A stretch of 64,000 bases of DNA from Pedobacter frigoris (GTDB lineage Bacteria; Bacteroidota; Bacteroidia; Sphingobacteriales; Sphingobacteriaceae): assembly GCF_005116445.1 (NCBI RefSeq), contig NZ_SWBQ01000007.1, forward strand, positions 124,001 to 188,000. Reading direction: 5' to 3'. A program made the translations under genes and the position numbers. Numbering within the stretch: position 1 is the first letter of the stretch; every line of letters begins with the position of its first letter. The notes under the pieces were generated by a model, which saw only the letters and a program-made list of their open reading frames with translations, did not search any database and was not told where the DNA came from. Below are positions 9,379 through 17,272 of this stretch, piece after piece.

Positions 9379-9404
9379 TTTAGAATTAGTTCAAATAGCC
9401 GCAA
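9379..9404. promoter_or_regulatory. Candidate operator 2 of the siderophore receptor gene
   Basis: TTTAGAATTAGTTCAAATAG followed by CCGCAA is an imperfect direct copy of 9321-9345 (shared TTTAGA..TTA.TTC.AAT.GCCGCAA). It sits just upstream of the -33 box, so the two copies bracket the promoter. Confidence 0.4.
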
Positions 9405-9530
9405 GGTACTTTCTATACGCTATAAATCCCCGCTTCTCCAACCCTTATTAACCTTTCCCATCCATACGTATAATACATTTCGGCTTCTTAAAAAACTTGT
9501 ATATTCAGCATGGTTTTCTAACTTTAACTC

Positions 9531-11936
9531 ATGCGAAAAATTTTATTAGCACTCTCTTTCTGTCTCCTATTAATAACCTCAATATTCAATACTACAAAGG
9601 CACAGTGGAAAAGTCAACTGGAATTGAGTCAAAAAATGGGATATCACAACCTTGCAAACGCCTCTGCTTCCCTTTTTATTCATTTTGATAAAAGCATTTA
9701 TTCTAACAATGAAACCGTGTGGTTCACCGGATATTTCTTAAACACCACCCCGGAACAACTTAAAAGCAATGAAATACTTTCTCTGGCACTAATCAGAGAT
9801 ATCGATAGTGCTATAATCAAATGGGATAAGTACTTGATAACAGGAGGACTTTCCTTTGGGAGCATGGCATTACCAGATTCTATGTTAGCTGGCGATTATC
9901 ATTTTCAGGCGACGACCAATAAAGTCAGCAAAGGAATCCCAGATATCGTCTTTACACAACGTATCATTATCAAGACCAATATAGACCCGACATTTAATGC
10001 AGGTGTTAAGCTGCTGAAAGAAGGAGGTATCGGAAAAGCTCCACATCAGGCTGTTTTATCTGTACTCACACGTGATGCGCGTTTTTTACCAAAGCCCGTT
10101 GATGTGACTTATAAATACGGAACTATTGTAAAACGAGGGAAGACCAATGCTTCAGGCGAACTGGTAATGGACGTCCCGGAACAGGAAAATATTTCAGACC
10201 CCAATCTCTATATTAAAGTAAAATATGGTAAAGACAGCAGCTTCTTAAACCTGACACTCCCCGTCACTAAACGCAAGGCAAGCGTTGGCTTTTATCCTGA
10301 AAGTGGAAACCTGATTCAGAATATGCCGTCGATAGTGGCCTGGGAAGTTAAAGACAATCAGTTGGCCCTGGTAACAACAAAAGCATTACTGTATAAAAAT
10401 GACGATGTAATAGACACCATAGAAACCAATAGTTATGGGATTGGAAAATTCATCTTACTTCCGGAGAAAGACTGTACTTACAAAGTAAAGCTACTACACT
10501 CCGCGTTTACCGACAGTATTTACAAATTACCAAACCCGCTCGAAAAAGGGCTTAGCATCTCCATTGTAAACGCAGCAGCTACAGATACGCTCACAATGAG
10601 AGTTATAAATACCGTTCCTCAAAATGCAGCCTTAAGAATACACAATTTCAAAGAGACATTTTTATACGACGAGCTGGACTTTACCACTACGCACAAACTG
10701 CTCAGAATCCCTCTAAATGAAGTCCCAAAGGGGCTCAACACCATTACAATTTCCGATAGCTTGGGGAGGCCTTTAGCAGAAAGGATCTTTTTTGCGCATT
10801 ATAATCCCGAACCTAAAATTACTCTTGCGACAGACAAGTCTGTCTACGGGCAAAGAGAAAAAGTAACTTTAAAAATATCCTTAAGACAACCAGATACATT
10901 GGGATTTCTGTCAATTGCATGTGTTCAGGAAAATAGGCTTTCACCGAAGTTATCTTCTGACATAGAACGTTACGGTTATCTTGAAAACCAGCTAAGAAAC
11001 CTGCCTGTTTCGCTCAACGGAAATGGATATTCAGATAAAAATTACATGGAGGACATTTTACTGGTCAAAGGATGGCGGAGATATACCTGGCAAGACGTTT
11101 TAAATACGAAATCAGCAGATACTTTAAAGATTTATGATCCGATAGGGTTAACACTAAATGTTAAAAAGAACGACAAAGAAATAAAAGCACCTGTTGATAT
11201 CACTATACTAGGCGGACAAGAGTTGGATATTAAGAAAACCGATAACGTAGGGCAATTGGCATTAGATACCAAAGATTTATTGATTGAAGCTGGCGGAAAA
11301 ATGCAGGCTATCGTACTGGGTAAAAATCAATCAATTTATTCGATAAAAGCCAATGACCCTTATATAAATCTCAATAAGAGATATCTCAAATCTCTATCTG
11401 TTGAAAAGACTGAAATTCCATCAAATGTCCAAAACAATTCCGAATTAGCCCTTAAGTCCAATGAAAAGATACTTAGACTTAAGGAAGTAAAAATCACCAG
11501 CGGAACTGATAATACGTTATACAAAAGAGGAGCTAATCCCTGCGGAGATTATGTCTGCCGCAACAATATTCTTAATTGCATGAATCATATTTCTGATCCT
11601 TCAAACACTCATCCAATTAAAGGGAGAACCTACATGAATCATGGATTCCCAACTATGTACAAGGGCTGTGATCCGGAAGACCTAAGGAGTTTTATAACAA
11701 AATTAAATCCAGTGTATACCAAAAGAGAATTTTATGTAGACAGCCATTCAGACCCTATCGAGCCAGCTTTTGTTTCCACCTTATTCTGGAGTCATGGAAC
11801 AGTACTATCCAATAAAGACAAAGAAATTGTTTTTTATACCGGTGATATCGTCGGTAAATTTAGAATAGTAGTTCAGGGTGTAACAGAAACCGACGTCGCC
11901 CACGGAGCCTATTCATTTGAAGTAAAAGGTAAATAA
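9531..11936 (+). CDS. Secreted MG2/macroglobulin-like repeat protein of unknown role
   Basis: An 801-residue protein with a signal peptide (MRKILLALSFCLLLITSIFN, cleaved near TTKAQ). The region SLFIHFDKSIYSNNETVWFTGYF (around residues 47-69) is the usual start of an MG2-like beta domain in large Bacteroidota surface proteins. More beta-rich segments follow, including a second similar motif (ITLATDKSVYGQREKVTLKI). Many relatives carry a TonB-plug-like segment, but I see no barrel here. The C-terminal part holds four cysteines within about 20 residues (PCGDYVCRNNILNC). It is divergent from the siderophore receptor and has its own upstream region; TACATTTC at 9474 is a partial -7 match. Function is not established. 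Confidence 0.65.
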   Translation: MRKILLALSFCLLLITSIFNTTKAQWKSQLELSQKMGYHNLANASASLFIHFDKSIYSNNETVWFTGYFLNTTPEQLKSNEILSLALIRDIDSAIIKWDKYLITGGLSFGSMALPDSMLAGDYHFQATTNKVSKGIPDIVFTQRIIIKTNIDPTFNAGVKLLKEGGIGKAPHQAVLSVLTRDARFLPKPVDVTYKYGTIVKRGKTNASGELVMDVPEQENISDPNLYIKVKYGKDSSFLNLTLPVTKRKASVGFYPESGNLIQNMPSIVAWEVKDNQLALVTTKALLYKNDDVIDTIETNSYGIGKFILLPEKDCTYKVKLLHSAFTDSIYKLPNPLEKGLSISIVNAAATDTLTMRVINTVPQNAALRIHNFKETFLYDELDFTTTHKLLRIPLNEVPKGLNTITISDSLGRPLAERIFFAHYNPEPKITLATDKSVYGQREKVTLKISLRQPDTLGFLSIACVQENRLSPKLSSDIERYGYLENQLRNLPVSLNGNGYSDKNYMEDILLVKGWRRYTWQDVLNTKSADTLKIYDPIGLTLNVKKNDKEIKAPVDITILGGQELDIKKTDNVGQLALDTKDLLIEAGGKMQAIVLGKNQSIYSIKANDPYINLNKRYLKSLSVEKTEIPSNVQNNSELALKSNEKILRLKEVKITSGTDNTLYKRGANPCGDYVCRNNILNCMNHISDPSNTHPIKGRTYMNHGFPTMYKGCDPEDLRSFITKLNPVYTKREFYVDSHSDPIEPAFVSTLFWSHGTVLSNKDKEIVFYTGDIVGKFRIVVQGVTETDVAHGAYSFEVKGK

Positions 11937-11968
11937 AATAGGCCCCGTTAACGGAGCCTATTTTATTT
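11931..11968. terminator. Bidirectional terminator overlapping a stop codon
   Basis: AAATAAAATAGGC pairs with GCCTATTTTATTT around a CCGTTAACGG core with one mismatch. The left arm includes the TAA stop of the upstream gene. A/T runs on both ends suit termination of both convergent genes (the MG2-type gene and csbD). Confidence 0.75.
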
Positions 11969-11975
11969 ACGAATC

Positions 11976-12161
11976 TTATAAAGATTTTATCCAGGTTACC
12001 AGTTCGTCTCTGGTCTTCCCTGTTTTTTGTTGAAGTTTACCTAGCAACTCATCATCTTTTCCTTCTTCGTGTTTCAAATCATCATCGGTTAAGTCAGCAT
12101 AAGCTTGTTTTACTTTACCTTTAATCTCGTTCCATTTTCCTTTTAATTCTAACTTATCCAT
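11976..12161 (-). CDS. CsbD-like small stress protein
   Basis: A 61-residue hydrophilic protein, MDKLELKGKWNEIKGKVKQA and following. It matches the CsbD family (LKGKWNEIKGKVK near the start, then DDLKHEEGKDDELLGKLQQK). Family members are abundant general-stress proteins without known biochemistry. I chose the ATG at 12161; a GTG two codons upstream (12167) is possible but less likely. It lies 66 bases downstream of acs on the same strand and shares the convergent terminator at 11931-11968. Confidence 0.85.
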   Translation of the reverse strand: MDKLELKGKWNEIKGKVKQAYADLTDDDLKHEEGKDDELLGKLQQKTGKTRDELVTWIKSL

Positions 12162-12227
12162 GATCACTTCTTTTTTGTTTTACAATTAGATAGATGCATG
12201 AAGAACAGAAAACAGAATTGATTTGTT

Positions 12228-14120
12228 TTATTTCTTTGCTTTTTCAATGATCTCCTCCACTACAGCAGGATCCAGTAACGTTGTAATATCTCCAAGATTG
12301 GAAGTATCACCCTCAGCTATCTTTCTCAAAATACGACGCATGATTTTTCCTGACCTTGTTTTAGGAAGACCCGAAACAAATAATATCTTATCCGGCTTAG
12401 CGATCGCCCCAATTACACGGGTCACGGTCTGTAGAATATCCTTGCGTGTCAGGTCTTCATCATTATGTGTATTCGGGAAAATGACAAATGCATAAATACC
12501 TTGCCCTTTTACGTCGTGAGGATAACCTACTACTGCACTTTCCACTACGCCCGCATGCATGTTGATTGCATTTTCAACCTCTGCTGTACCGATTCTGTGT
12601 CCTGATACATTGATCACATCATCTACCCTACCGGTGATTCTGTAATAGCCATCTTCATCTCTCAAACATCCGTCGCCGGTAAAATACAGATTCTCATAAG
12701 TAGAGAAATAAGTCAGTTTACAACGTTCGTGATCTCCGTAAGTAGTCCGCAGCATACCAGGCCATGGAAATTTAATACAAAGGTTACCACTAACACCATT
12801 ACCCTCTATTTCATTTCCCTGCTCATCAACCAATATGGGCTGTATACCTGGCAAAGGCAAAGTAGCAAAGCTTGGCTTCGTCGGCGTGACATAAGCAATA
12901 GGAGAGATCATAATACCTCCTGTTTCTGTCTGCCACCAGGTGTCTACGATCGGGCAATTACTTTTACCTATATTCTCATCAAACCAGTGCCAAGCTTCTT
13001 CATTGATTGGTTCCCCGACAGACCCCAAGACCCTTAATGAACTCAAATCAACACCTTGCACCGGCTCTAGCCCAAAGCTCATTAAAGAGCGGATAGCCGT
13101 AGGTGCAGTATACAATATATTTACTTTATGTTTTTCCACCACCTGCCACATTCTTGAAGCATCAGGATAAGTAGGAATACCTTCAAACATTAATGACGTA
13201 GCACCTTGTGAAAGTGGCCCGTATACGATGTACGAATGACCTGTAATCCAGCCAATATCTGCGGTGCAGAAGAACACTTCGTCGGGCTGATAATTGAATA
13301 CATTAGAGAAGGTATAGCCTGCATATACCATATAACCACCAATGGTGTGCACTACTCCTTTAGGCTTGCCTGTAGAACCAGAGGTATAGAGAATAAACAA
13401 TAGATCTTCGGCATCCATTTCTTCAGCCGGACAATTGGTATCTACCAGCTTGATCTCATCTTCCCACCAAAGGTCCCTTCCTTTTAACATGGAAACGGGA
13501 GTTCTTGTGTGGGTTAAAACAATTACTTTTTCTACCGTAGGACAGCCGATTAATGCATCATCGATTACTTCTTTTAACTGGATTTGTTTGGCCCCGCGGA
13601 AAGCCCCGTCGGCAGTAATGACGATTTTGCATTCTGCATCATTGATGCGGTCTGCAATTGATTTGGCAGAGAAACCACCAAACACCACAGAGTGCACAGC
13701 TCCAATACGGGCACAGGCCAATACAGCCACGGCCAGTTCAGGCACCATCGGCATATAAATACATACCCTGTCGCCTTTTTTAACGCCATTCTTTTTTAGC
13801 ACGTTACCAAAACGGCATACCTGCTCATGTAATATTTTATAACTTAAAGTAATACTTTCCTTGTTCGGATCGTTTGGCTCCCATATAATGGCGGGTTTAT
13901 CTCCATTTTCTGCCAGATGACGGTCTAAGCAATTTTCAGTTATATTTAGCTTAGCACCCTCAAACCATTTAATGTTAGGCTCAGAGAAATTCCATGACAA
14001 CACTTTATTCCATTTCTTTCTCCATTGAAAATTATTTGCAATACCCTCCCAGAACTGTTCCGGGTAATCTACACTGTACTGATATGTTTTTTGATACTCT
14101 TCAAATGTTTTAACTTGCAT
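12228..14120 (-). CDS. acs: Acetyl-CoA synthetase (AMP-forming)
   Basis: A 630-residue enzyme converting acetate, ATP and CoA to acetyl-CoA. Seen: the adenylate-forming P-loop YTSGSTGKPKGVVHT near residue 248, the A5-type motif DTWWQTETGG, the hinge region TGDGCLRDEDGYYRITGR, and the conserved C-terminal lysine in TRSGKIMRRILRK near residue 592, which is the residue acetylated in known Acs proteins. Length is normal for Acs (about 650). A partial promoter match lies at 14148-14178. The gene is followed by csbD, which may be co-transcribed. Confidence 0.95.
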   Translation of the reverse strand: MQVKTFEEYQKTYQYSVDYPEQFWEGIANNFQWRKKWNKVLSWNFSEPNIKWFEGAKLNITENCLDRHLAENGDKPAIIWEPNDPNKESITLSYKILHEQVCRFGNVLKKNGVKKGDRVCIYMPMVPELAVAVLACARIGAVHSVVFGGFSAKSIADRINDAECKIVITADGAFRGAKQIQLKEVIDDALIGCPTVEKVIVLTHTRTPVSMLKGRDLWWEDEIKLVDTNCPAEEMDAEDLLFILYTSGSTGKPKGVVHTIGGYMVYAGYTFSNVFNYQPDEVFFCTADIGWITGHSYIVYGPLSQGATSLMFEGIPTYPDASRMWQVVEKHKVNILYTAPTAIRSLMSFGLEPVQGVDLSSLRVLGSVGEPINEEAWHWFDENIGKSNCPIVDTWWQTETGGIMISPIAYVTPTKPSFATLPLPGIQPILVDEQGNEIEGNGVSGNLCIKFPWPGMLRTTYGDHERCKLTYFSTYENLYFTGDGCLRDEDGYYRITGRVDDVINVSGHRIGTAEVENAINMHAGVVESAVVGYPHDVKGQGIYAFVIFPNTHNDEDLTRKDILQTVTRVIGAIAKPDKILFVSGLPKTRSGKIMRRILRKIAEGDTSNLGDITTLLDPAVVEEIIEKAKK

Positions 14121-14147
14121 ATTTTGGTTAGGTCAACTACTAAAGCG

Positions 14148-14178
14148 TAAACTTAATTAAATCTGAAACAGCATCAAT
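14148..14178 (-). promoter_or_regulatory. Possible acs promoter
   Basis: On the minus strand ATTG (14178-14175), 19-base spacer, TAAGTTTA (14155-14148): one mismatch in each box compared with TTTG and TAnnTTTG. It lies about 28 bases upstream of the acs start. Confidence 0.35.
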
Positions 14179-14362
14179 GAAGAGATTTAAAAAAATTACA
14201 AAAAAGAATCATTTTAGGATGAACTATCAAGGTTTAAGACATTAACGAAATACCATCAGATTTAATAGATTTTTAAACTATGTGCATAACCGAGTCGCTT
14301 CCTGATGGATACCTGCTCTATTTGTGATTAACTTTAGAGATTCCATTGAATAGTTAATTTCC

Positions 14363-15004
14363 TTACAACACATCCAAAGATCCCAAGTACTGATTTGTAG
14401 AAGCAATACTCTTTTCTTCGGAATAAAAACTAATGTAACAATGAACTGCATGTCCTTTGAAATCCTCAGGCACAATTACCTTTACTGATGATTCCTGCCG
14501 GACGCCAGCATCTACAGCCCTAAAAAACTGCTTGGAAACAGGGTCATACACCACTACGATTGCCCTGTCAGTACCGGCACACATCGGGTTAAAAGCACTA
14601 TTTTCCCAACTAAAGTCTATAGTCAAAGACGCTGTACACACCACTTTTAGCGACCAGCAAGCTAACAAATCACCTTTACTATAGATTAGATTTGGAAAAG
14701 AAATCACCATCTCTTCAGGAGTTGCACCTTCAGTAGTGTGGTATAAATTGTAAGACAATGCAGCATTCATTGGAGTCTTCTGCTCAAAATTCTGGAAGCA
14801 GTCCTCAATAATTTCGGCGACACCTAAAAGAAACCCTCTCAGCAATTTCATTTTCCCTTGCTGCATCAATTGTTTTGACGACGATGGCTTCTCACTCTTT
14901 CTCGGCATAGCACGTATATAATCAATACCGCGCCATGAAGCGCCTACTACCGGACCGACTTTCCCTGAAAATCCGCCCATTATTCCTTTTTTTATAATTC
15001 CCAT
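14363..15004 (-). CDS. DUF6266 family protein
   Basis: A 213-residue protein beginning MGIIKKGIMGGFSGKVGPVV, then GASWRGIDYIRAMPRK. This glycine-rich opening and the following KLLRGFLLGVAEIIEDCF are typical of the DUF6266 family, common and often multicopy in Sphingobacteriaceae and other Bacteroidota. No signal peptide or membrane segment is seen. The rest is predicted beta-rich (LACWSLKVVCTASLTIDFSW). Role unknown; the family has been met near mobile or surface-related genes, but nothing here proves that. The 347-base region upstream carries a long inverted repeat (15108-15174). Confidence 0.75.
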   Translation of the reverse strand: MGIIKKGIMGGFSGKVGPVVGASWRGIDYIRAMPRKSEKPSSSKQLMQQGKMKLLRGFLLGVAEIIEDCFQNFEQKTPMNAALSYNLYHTTEGATPEEMVISFPNLIYSKGDLLACWSLKVVCTASLTIDFSWENSAFNPMCAGTDRAIVVVYDPVSKQFFRAVDAGVRQESSVKVIVPEDFKGHAVHCYISFYSEEKSIASTNQYLGSLDVL

Positions 15005-15107
15005 TTTTATTTAGTATTTTATTGTTTACATTTCCTCTGCTCTTGCTAATGCCAAATTTCGTACTCGGCAAGGCTTCGTCTATAACTACTACTCACATCA
15101 CGCACAC

Positions 15108-15174
15108 TTTCTACACACTTTCTTCACAAAAAGGTACCTGTTTGTGTATTATTTGTGAACGAGGTGTGTAGAAA
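15108..15174. repeat. Interrupted inverted repeat, candidate operator or structured RNA
   Basis: TTTCTACACAC-4-TTCACAAA (15108-15130) is repeated as its exact complement TTTGTGAA-4-GTGTGTAGAAA (15152-15174), with the same 4-base gap in both arms. The 21-base centre contains the palindrome GGTACC. Further TTGTGAAG follows at 15175. The symmetry of both arms and the gap favours a pair of protein sites, or a hairpin with an internal loop. Confidence 0.5.
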
Positions 15175-15267
15175 TTGTGAAGATATCAATATCATGTGAT
15201 TAATCAATCATAAATAGAGGGCGAGCGTTCCATTCTGACATTAAAATGAAAATATTTTCCTAGCACT

Positions 15268-15299
15268 CTTGATGATTACAAATATTTTAATGATATTTG
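15268..15299 (+). promoter_or_regulatory. Promoter of the rpmB-rpmG-bL38 operon
   Basis: CTTG (15268-15271), 20-base spacer, GATATTTG (15292-15299): one mismatch per box to the Bacteroidota TTTG/TAnnTTTG consensus. Predicted start near 15306, about 46 bases before rpmB. Confidence 0.55.
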
Positions 15300-15351
15300 C
15301 ACACTCTTAAAAAAATTAAGCGAAGAACAATTAACAATATATAATAAAGGC

Positions 15352-15585
15352 ATGTCAAGAGTTTGTGATTTAACCGGAAAAATGGCGATGACAGGTTTTA
15401 ATGTTTCTCACTCGAACGTTAAAACTAAGCGTAAGTTTTATCCCAACTTACAACTTCAGAAATTTTATATTCCTGAAGAAGATCGTTGGATAACACTTAA
15501 AGTATCTACTTCAGCTATCAAAACCATCAACAAAATTGGTATTTCTGAAGCGATCAATCGTTTCATGAAAAAAGGATATTTATAG
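15352..15585 (+). CDS. rpmB: Large ribosomal subunit protein bL28
   Basis: 77 residues, MSRVCDLTGKMAMTGFNVSH and so on, with the family pattern of an N-terminal C-x-L-TGK, the SHSNVKTKRKFYPNLQ segment and a basic C-terminus (INRFMKKGYL). A structural protein of the 50S subunit. First gene of the small operon with rpmG (42 bases downstream) and the DUF4295 gene; this order is widely conserved in Bacteroidota. Confidence 0.97.
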   Translation: MSRVCDLTGKMAMTGFNVSHSNVKTKRKFYPNLQLQKFYIPEEDRWITLKVSTSAIKTINKIGISEAINRFMKKGYL

Positions 15586-15627
15586 AAAAAAATTGGTTGA
15601 TGTGAAATCAACCGTAATATTAAGAAA

Positions 15628-15810
15628 ATGGCAAAAAAAGGTAACAGAGTACAAGTTATTCTAGAGTGTACAGAGCATAAAACCAGTGGCATGCCTGGTA
15701 TGTCAAGATACATCACTACTAAAAACCGTAAAAACACTACTGAGCGTTTAGAATTGAAAAAATTCAACCCGGTAATGAAAAAAGTAACGGTTCACAAAGA
15801 AATTAAGTAA
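15628..15810 (+). CDS. rpmG: Large ribosomal subunit protein bL33
   Basis: 60 residues, starting MAKKGNRVQVILECTEHKTS with the L33 core GMPGMSRYITTKNRKNTTERLELKKFNP. It lacks the zinc-binding CxxC pairs (one Cys only), so it is the zinc-free form. Located between rpmB and the DUF4295/bL38 gene with short gaps, which argues for one transcript ending at the terminator at 16021-16052. Confidence 0.97.
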   Translation: MAKKGNRVQVILECTEHKTSGMPGMSRYITTKNRKNTTERLELKKFNPVMKKVTVHKEIK

Positions 15811-15842
15811 TAGTATTTACTAAATACAAATCTATTTAGATC

Positions 15843-15998
15843 ATGGCAAAAAAAGTAGTTGCAACCCTAAAAACGGGTAAAGGAAAAGAATATTCAAAAG
15901 TTATTACAATGACTAAATCACCTAAGGGTGCTTATTCTTTCAAAGAAGTTATTGTTCACAACGATCACGTTCAAGATGCAATCGCATCTAAAAAATAA
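15843..15998 (+). CDS. DUF4295 protein, Bacteroidota ribosomal protein bL38
   Basis: 51 residues, MAKKVVATLKTGKGKEYSKV, then ITMTKSPKGAYSFKEVIVHND and DHVQDAIASKK. This is the short DUF4295 family found next to rpmG across Bacteroidota. As I recall, the Flavobacterium johnsoniae ribosome structure assigned this family to the 50S subunit as bL38; that assignment is from memory, not from this sequence. The very basic composition and position directly after rpmG, 32 bases downstream, fit a ribosomal role. Confidence 0.85.
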   Translation: MAKKVVATLKTGKGKEYSKVITMTKSPKGAYSFKEVIVHNDHVQDAIASKK

Positions 15999-16020
15999 TT
16001 TTAATATTTTACGATATTAA

Positions 16021-16052
16021 AGCCGTCCCTTCATTCTGGGAGGGCTTTTTTT
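16021..16052 (+). terminator. Terminator of the rpmB operon
   Basis: AGCCGTCCC and GGGAGGGCT form a 9-bp stem with one mismatch and an 8-base loop, followed by a T-run (16046-16052). It lies 22 bases after the bL38 stop and just before ftsY. Confidence 0.75.
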
Positions 16053-16070
16053 GTTTTGTTATACATTCAT

Positions 16071-17042
16071 ATGGGTTTATTCAATTTTTTCAAAAAAAAG
16101 GAGACCGCGCCTGAAGCGCAAGAGGCTCTTGATAAAGGATTAGAGAAAACTAAAGAGGGTTTTTTAAGCAAGATCACTAAAGCTGTAGCAGGTAAATCTA
16201 CAGTTGACGATGATGTACTTGATAATCTTGAAGAGGTTTTGGTAACTTCTGATGTGGGTGTAAGCACGACATTAAAGATTATTGAGCGTATAGAGCAGCG
16301 TGTAGCTAAAGATAAATATCTTTCAACTTCTGAGCTTAATGGTCTGTTGCGTGATGAGATTCAACTACTCCTCGCAGAAAACAACAGCAATGATTTCCGC
16401 AGCTTCGAATACGGCAGTCAACATAAACCTTATGTAATTATGGTGGTTGGCGTAAACGGTGTAGGCAAAACCACTACCATCGGAAAACTGGCTCATAAAC
16501 TTAAAGCAGAGAATTTAAAAGTTGTGCTGGGTGCTGCTGATACATTTAGAGCTGCTGCGGTAGAACAGATTAAACTTTGGGGCGAACGTGTTGATGTTCG
16601 TGTCGTGGCACAAGCCATGGGTTCTGACCCTGCCTCTGTTGCATTTGACACATTGCAGTCGGCAGTAGCCAATGGCGAAGATGTAGTGATCATCGACACG
16701 GCTGGTCGTTTGCACAATAAAGTGGGACTGATGAATGAGCTTGGTAAGATCAAAAATGTAATGCAAAAGGTTGTACCTGGTGCTCCTCATGAGATCTTAT
16801 TGGTTTTGGATGGCTCTACTGGTCAGAATGCTTTTGAGCAATGCAAGCAATTTACCGAAGCTACAGATGTAAATGCTTTAGCCATTACCAAATTGGATGG
16901 CACTGCAAAAGGTGGTGTTGTAATCGGCATCTCTGATCAATTTAAAATACCAGTAAAATATATAGGCGTTGGCGAAGGTGTAAATGACCTTCAGCTATTT
17001 GACAAAAAGGCTTTTGTAGAAAGCTTGTTTAAACAGCACTAA
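16071..17042 (+). CDS. ftsY: Signal recognition particle receptor FtsY
   Basis: 323 residues from the ATG at 16071 (MGLFNFFKKKETAPEAQEAL). A TTG five codons upstream (16056) is in frame but abuts the terminator and is unlikely. A short N-terminus with a basic amphipathic start replaces the long acidic A domain of E. coli FtsY. The NG GTPase follows: G1 GVNGVGKTTTIGKL, then AADTFRAAAVEQ, G3 DTAGRLHNK and G4 TKLDGTAKGG. It docks ribosome-SRP complexes at the inner membrane. It follows the ribosomal protein operon but is separated from it by a terminator. Confidence 0.96.
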   Translation: MGLFNFFKKKETAPEAQEALDKGLEKTKEGFLSKITKAVAGKSTVDDDVLDNLEEVLVTSDVGVSTTLKIIERIEQRVAKDKYLSTSELNGLLRDEIQLLLAENNSNDFRSFEYGSQHKPYVIMVVGVNGVGKTTTIGKLAHKLKAENLKVVLGAADTFRAAAVEQIKLWGERVDVRVVAQAMGSDPASVAFDTLQSAVANGEDVVIIDTAGRLHNKVGLMNELGKIKNVMQKVVPGAPHEILLVLDGSTGQNAFEQCKQFTEATDVNALAITKLDGTAKGGVVIGISDQFKIPVKYIGVGEGVNDLQLFDKKAFVESLFKQH

Positions 17043-17065
17043 TCCTAAAATAGTGGATTCAATTA

Positions 17066-17104
17066 TTAATGCGGTCGTACATATTGATCGCTTATTAATG
17101 CGGC
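17066..17104. repeat. Short direct repeat TTAATGCGG(T/C)CG flanking the cloverleaf element
   Basis: TTATTAATGCGGTCG (from about 17066) and TTATTAATGCGGCCG (from about 17092) form a two-copy direct repeat with one base difference, ending directly at the cloverleaf element. It may be part of the element or a duplicated edge. Confidence 0.4.
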
Positions 17105-17235
17105 CGTCATCCTGAATTTATTTCAGGATCTCGGAAGAGAAAAACCACAATGCATGTCCGGGATCCTGAAATAAAATGCGTAGCATTCTTGAAGACAAAA
17201 CTCCAATGAATGCTACTGAAAAATTCAGGATGACG
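17105..17235. repeat. Cloverleaf palindromic repeat element (REP/MITE-like)
   Basis: CGTCATCCTGAATTT (17105-17119) is the exact complement of AAATTCAGGATGACG (17221-17235). Inside, TATTTCAGGATC (17119-17130) pairs with GATCCTGAAATA (17162-17173), and GTAGCATTC (17180-17188) pairs with GAATGCTAC (17208-17216). The whole 131 bases fold as an outer stem with two inner hairpins. TCATCCTGAA/TTCAGGATGA ends are typical of dispersed palindromic elements seen in many bacterial genomes. It carries no coding capacity of its own and lies between ftsY and rimO. Confidence 0.75.
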
Positions 17236-17272
17236 TGATGTATAAAATAAATAAAGAATATACTTACAAAAC

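Larger units (their letters stand above)
15005..15351. other. 347-base divergent region between the DUF6266 gene and rpmB
   Basis: No coding frame seen. It holds a long interrupted inverted repeat (15108-15174) with several TTCACA/TGTGAA words and, nearer rpmB, a good promoter (15268-15299). The first about 90 bases upstream of the DUF6266 gene hold nothing I can identify. Confidence 0.5.

Noticed and set aside
9497..9688. 63-residue plus-strand frame overlapping the start of the MG2-like gene
   Set aside because: Out of phase with a gene that has a clear signal peptide; no support of its own.
14278..14475. 65-residue frame on the minus strand over the end of the DUF6266 gene
   Set aside because: It overlaps the convincing DUF6266 frame out of phase and has no recognisable features.
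16056..16070. Alternative TTG start five codons upstream of ftsY
   Set aside because: It begins right after the T-run of the rpmB operon terminator and adds residues (LYIH) not seen at the start of FtsY; the ATG at 16071 gives the usual GLFNFFKKK beginning.
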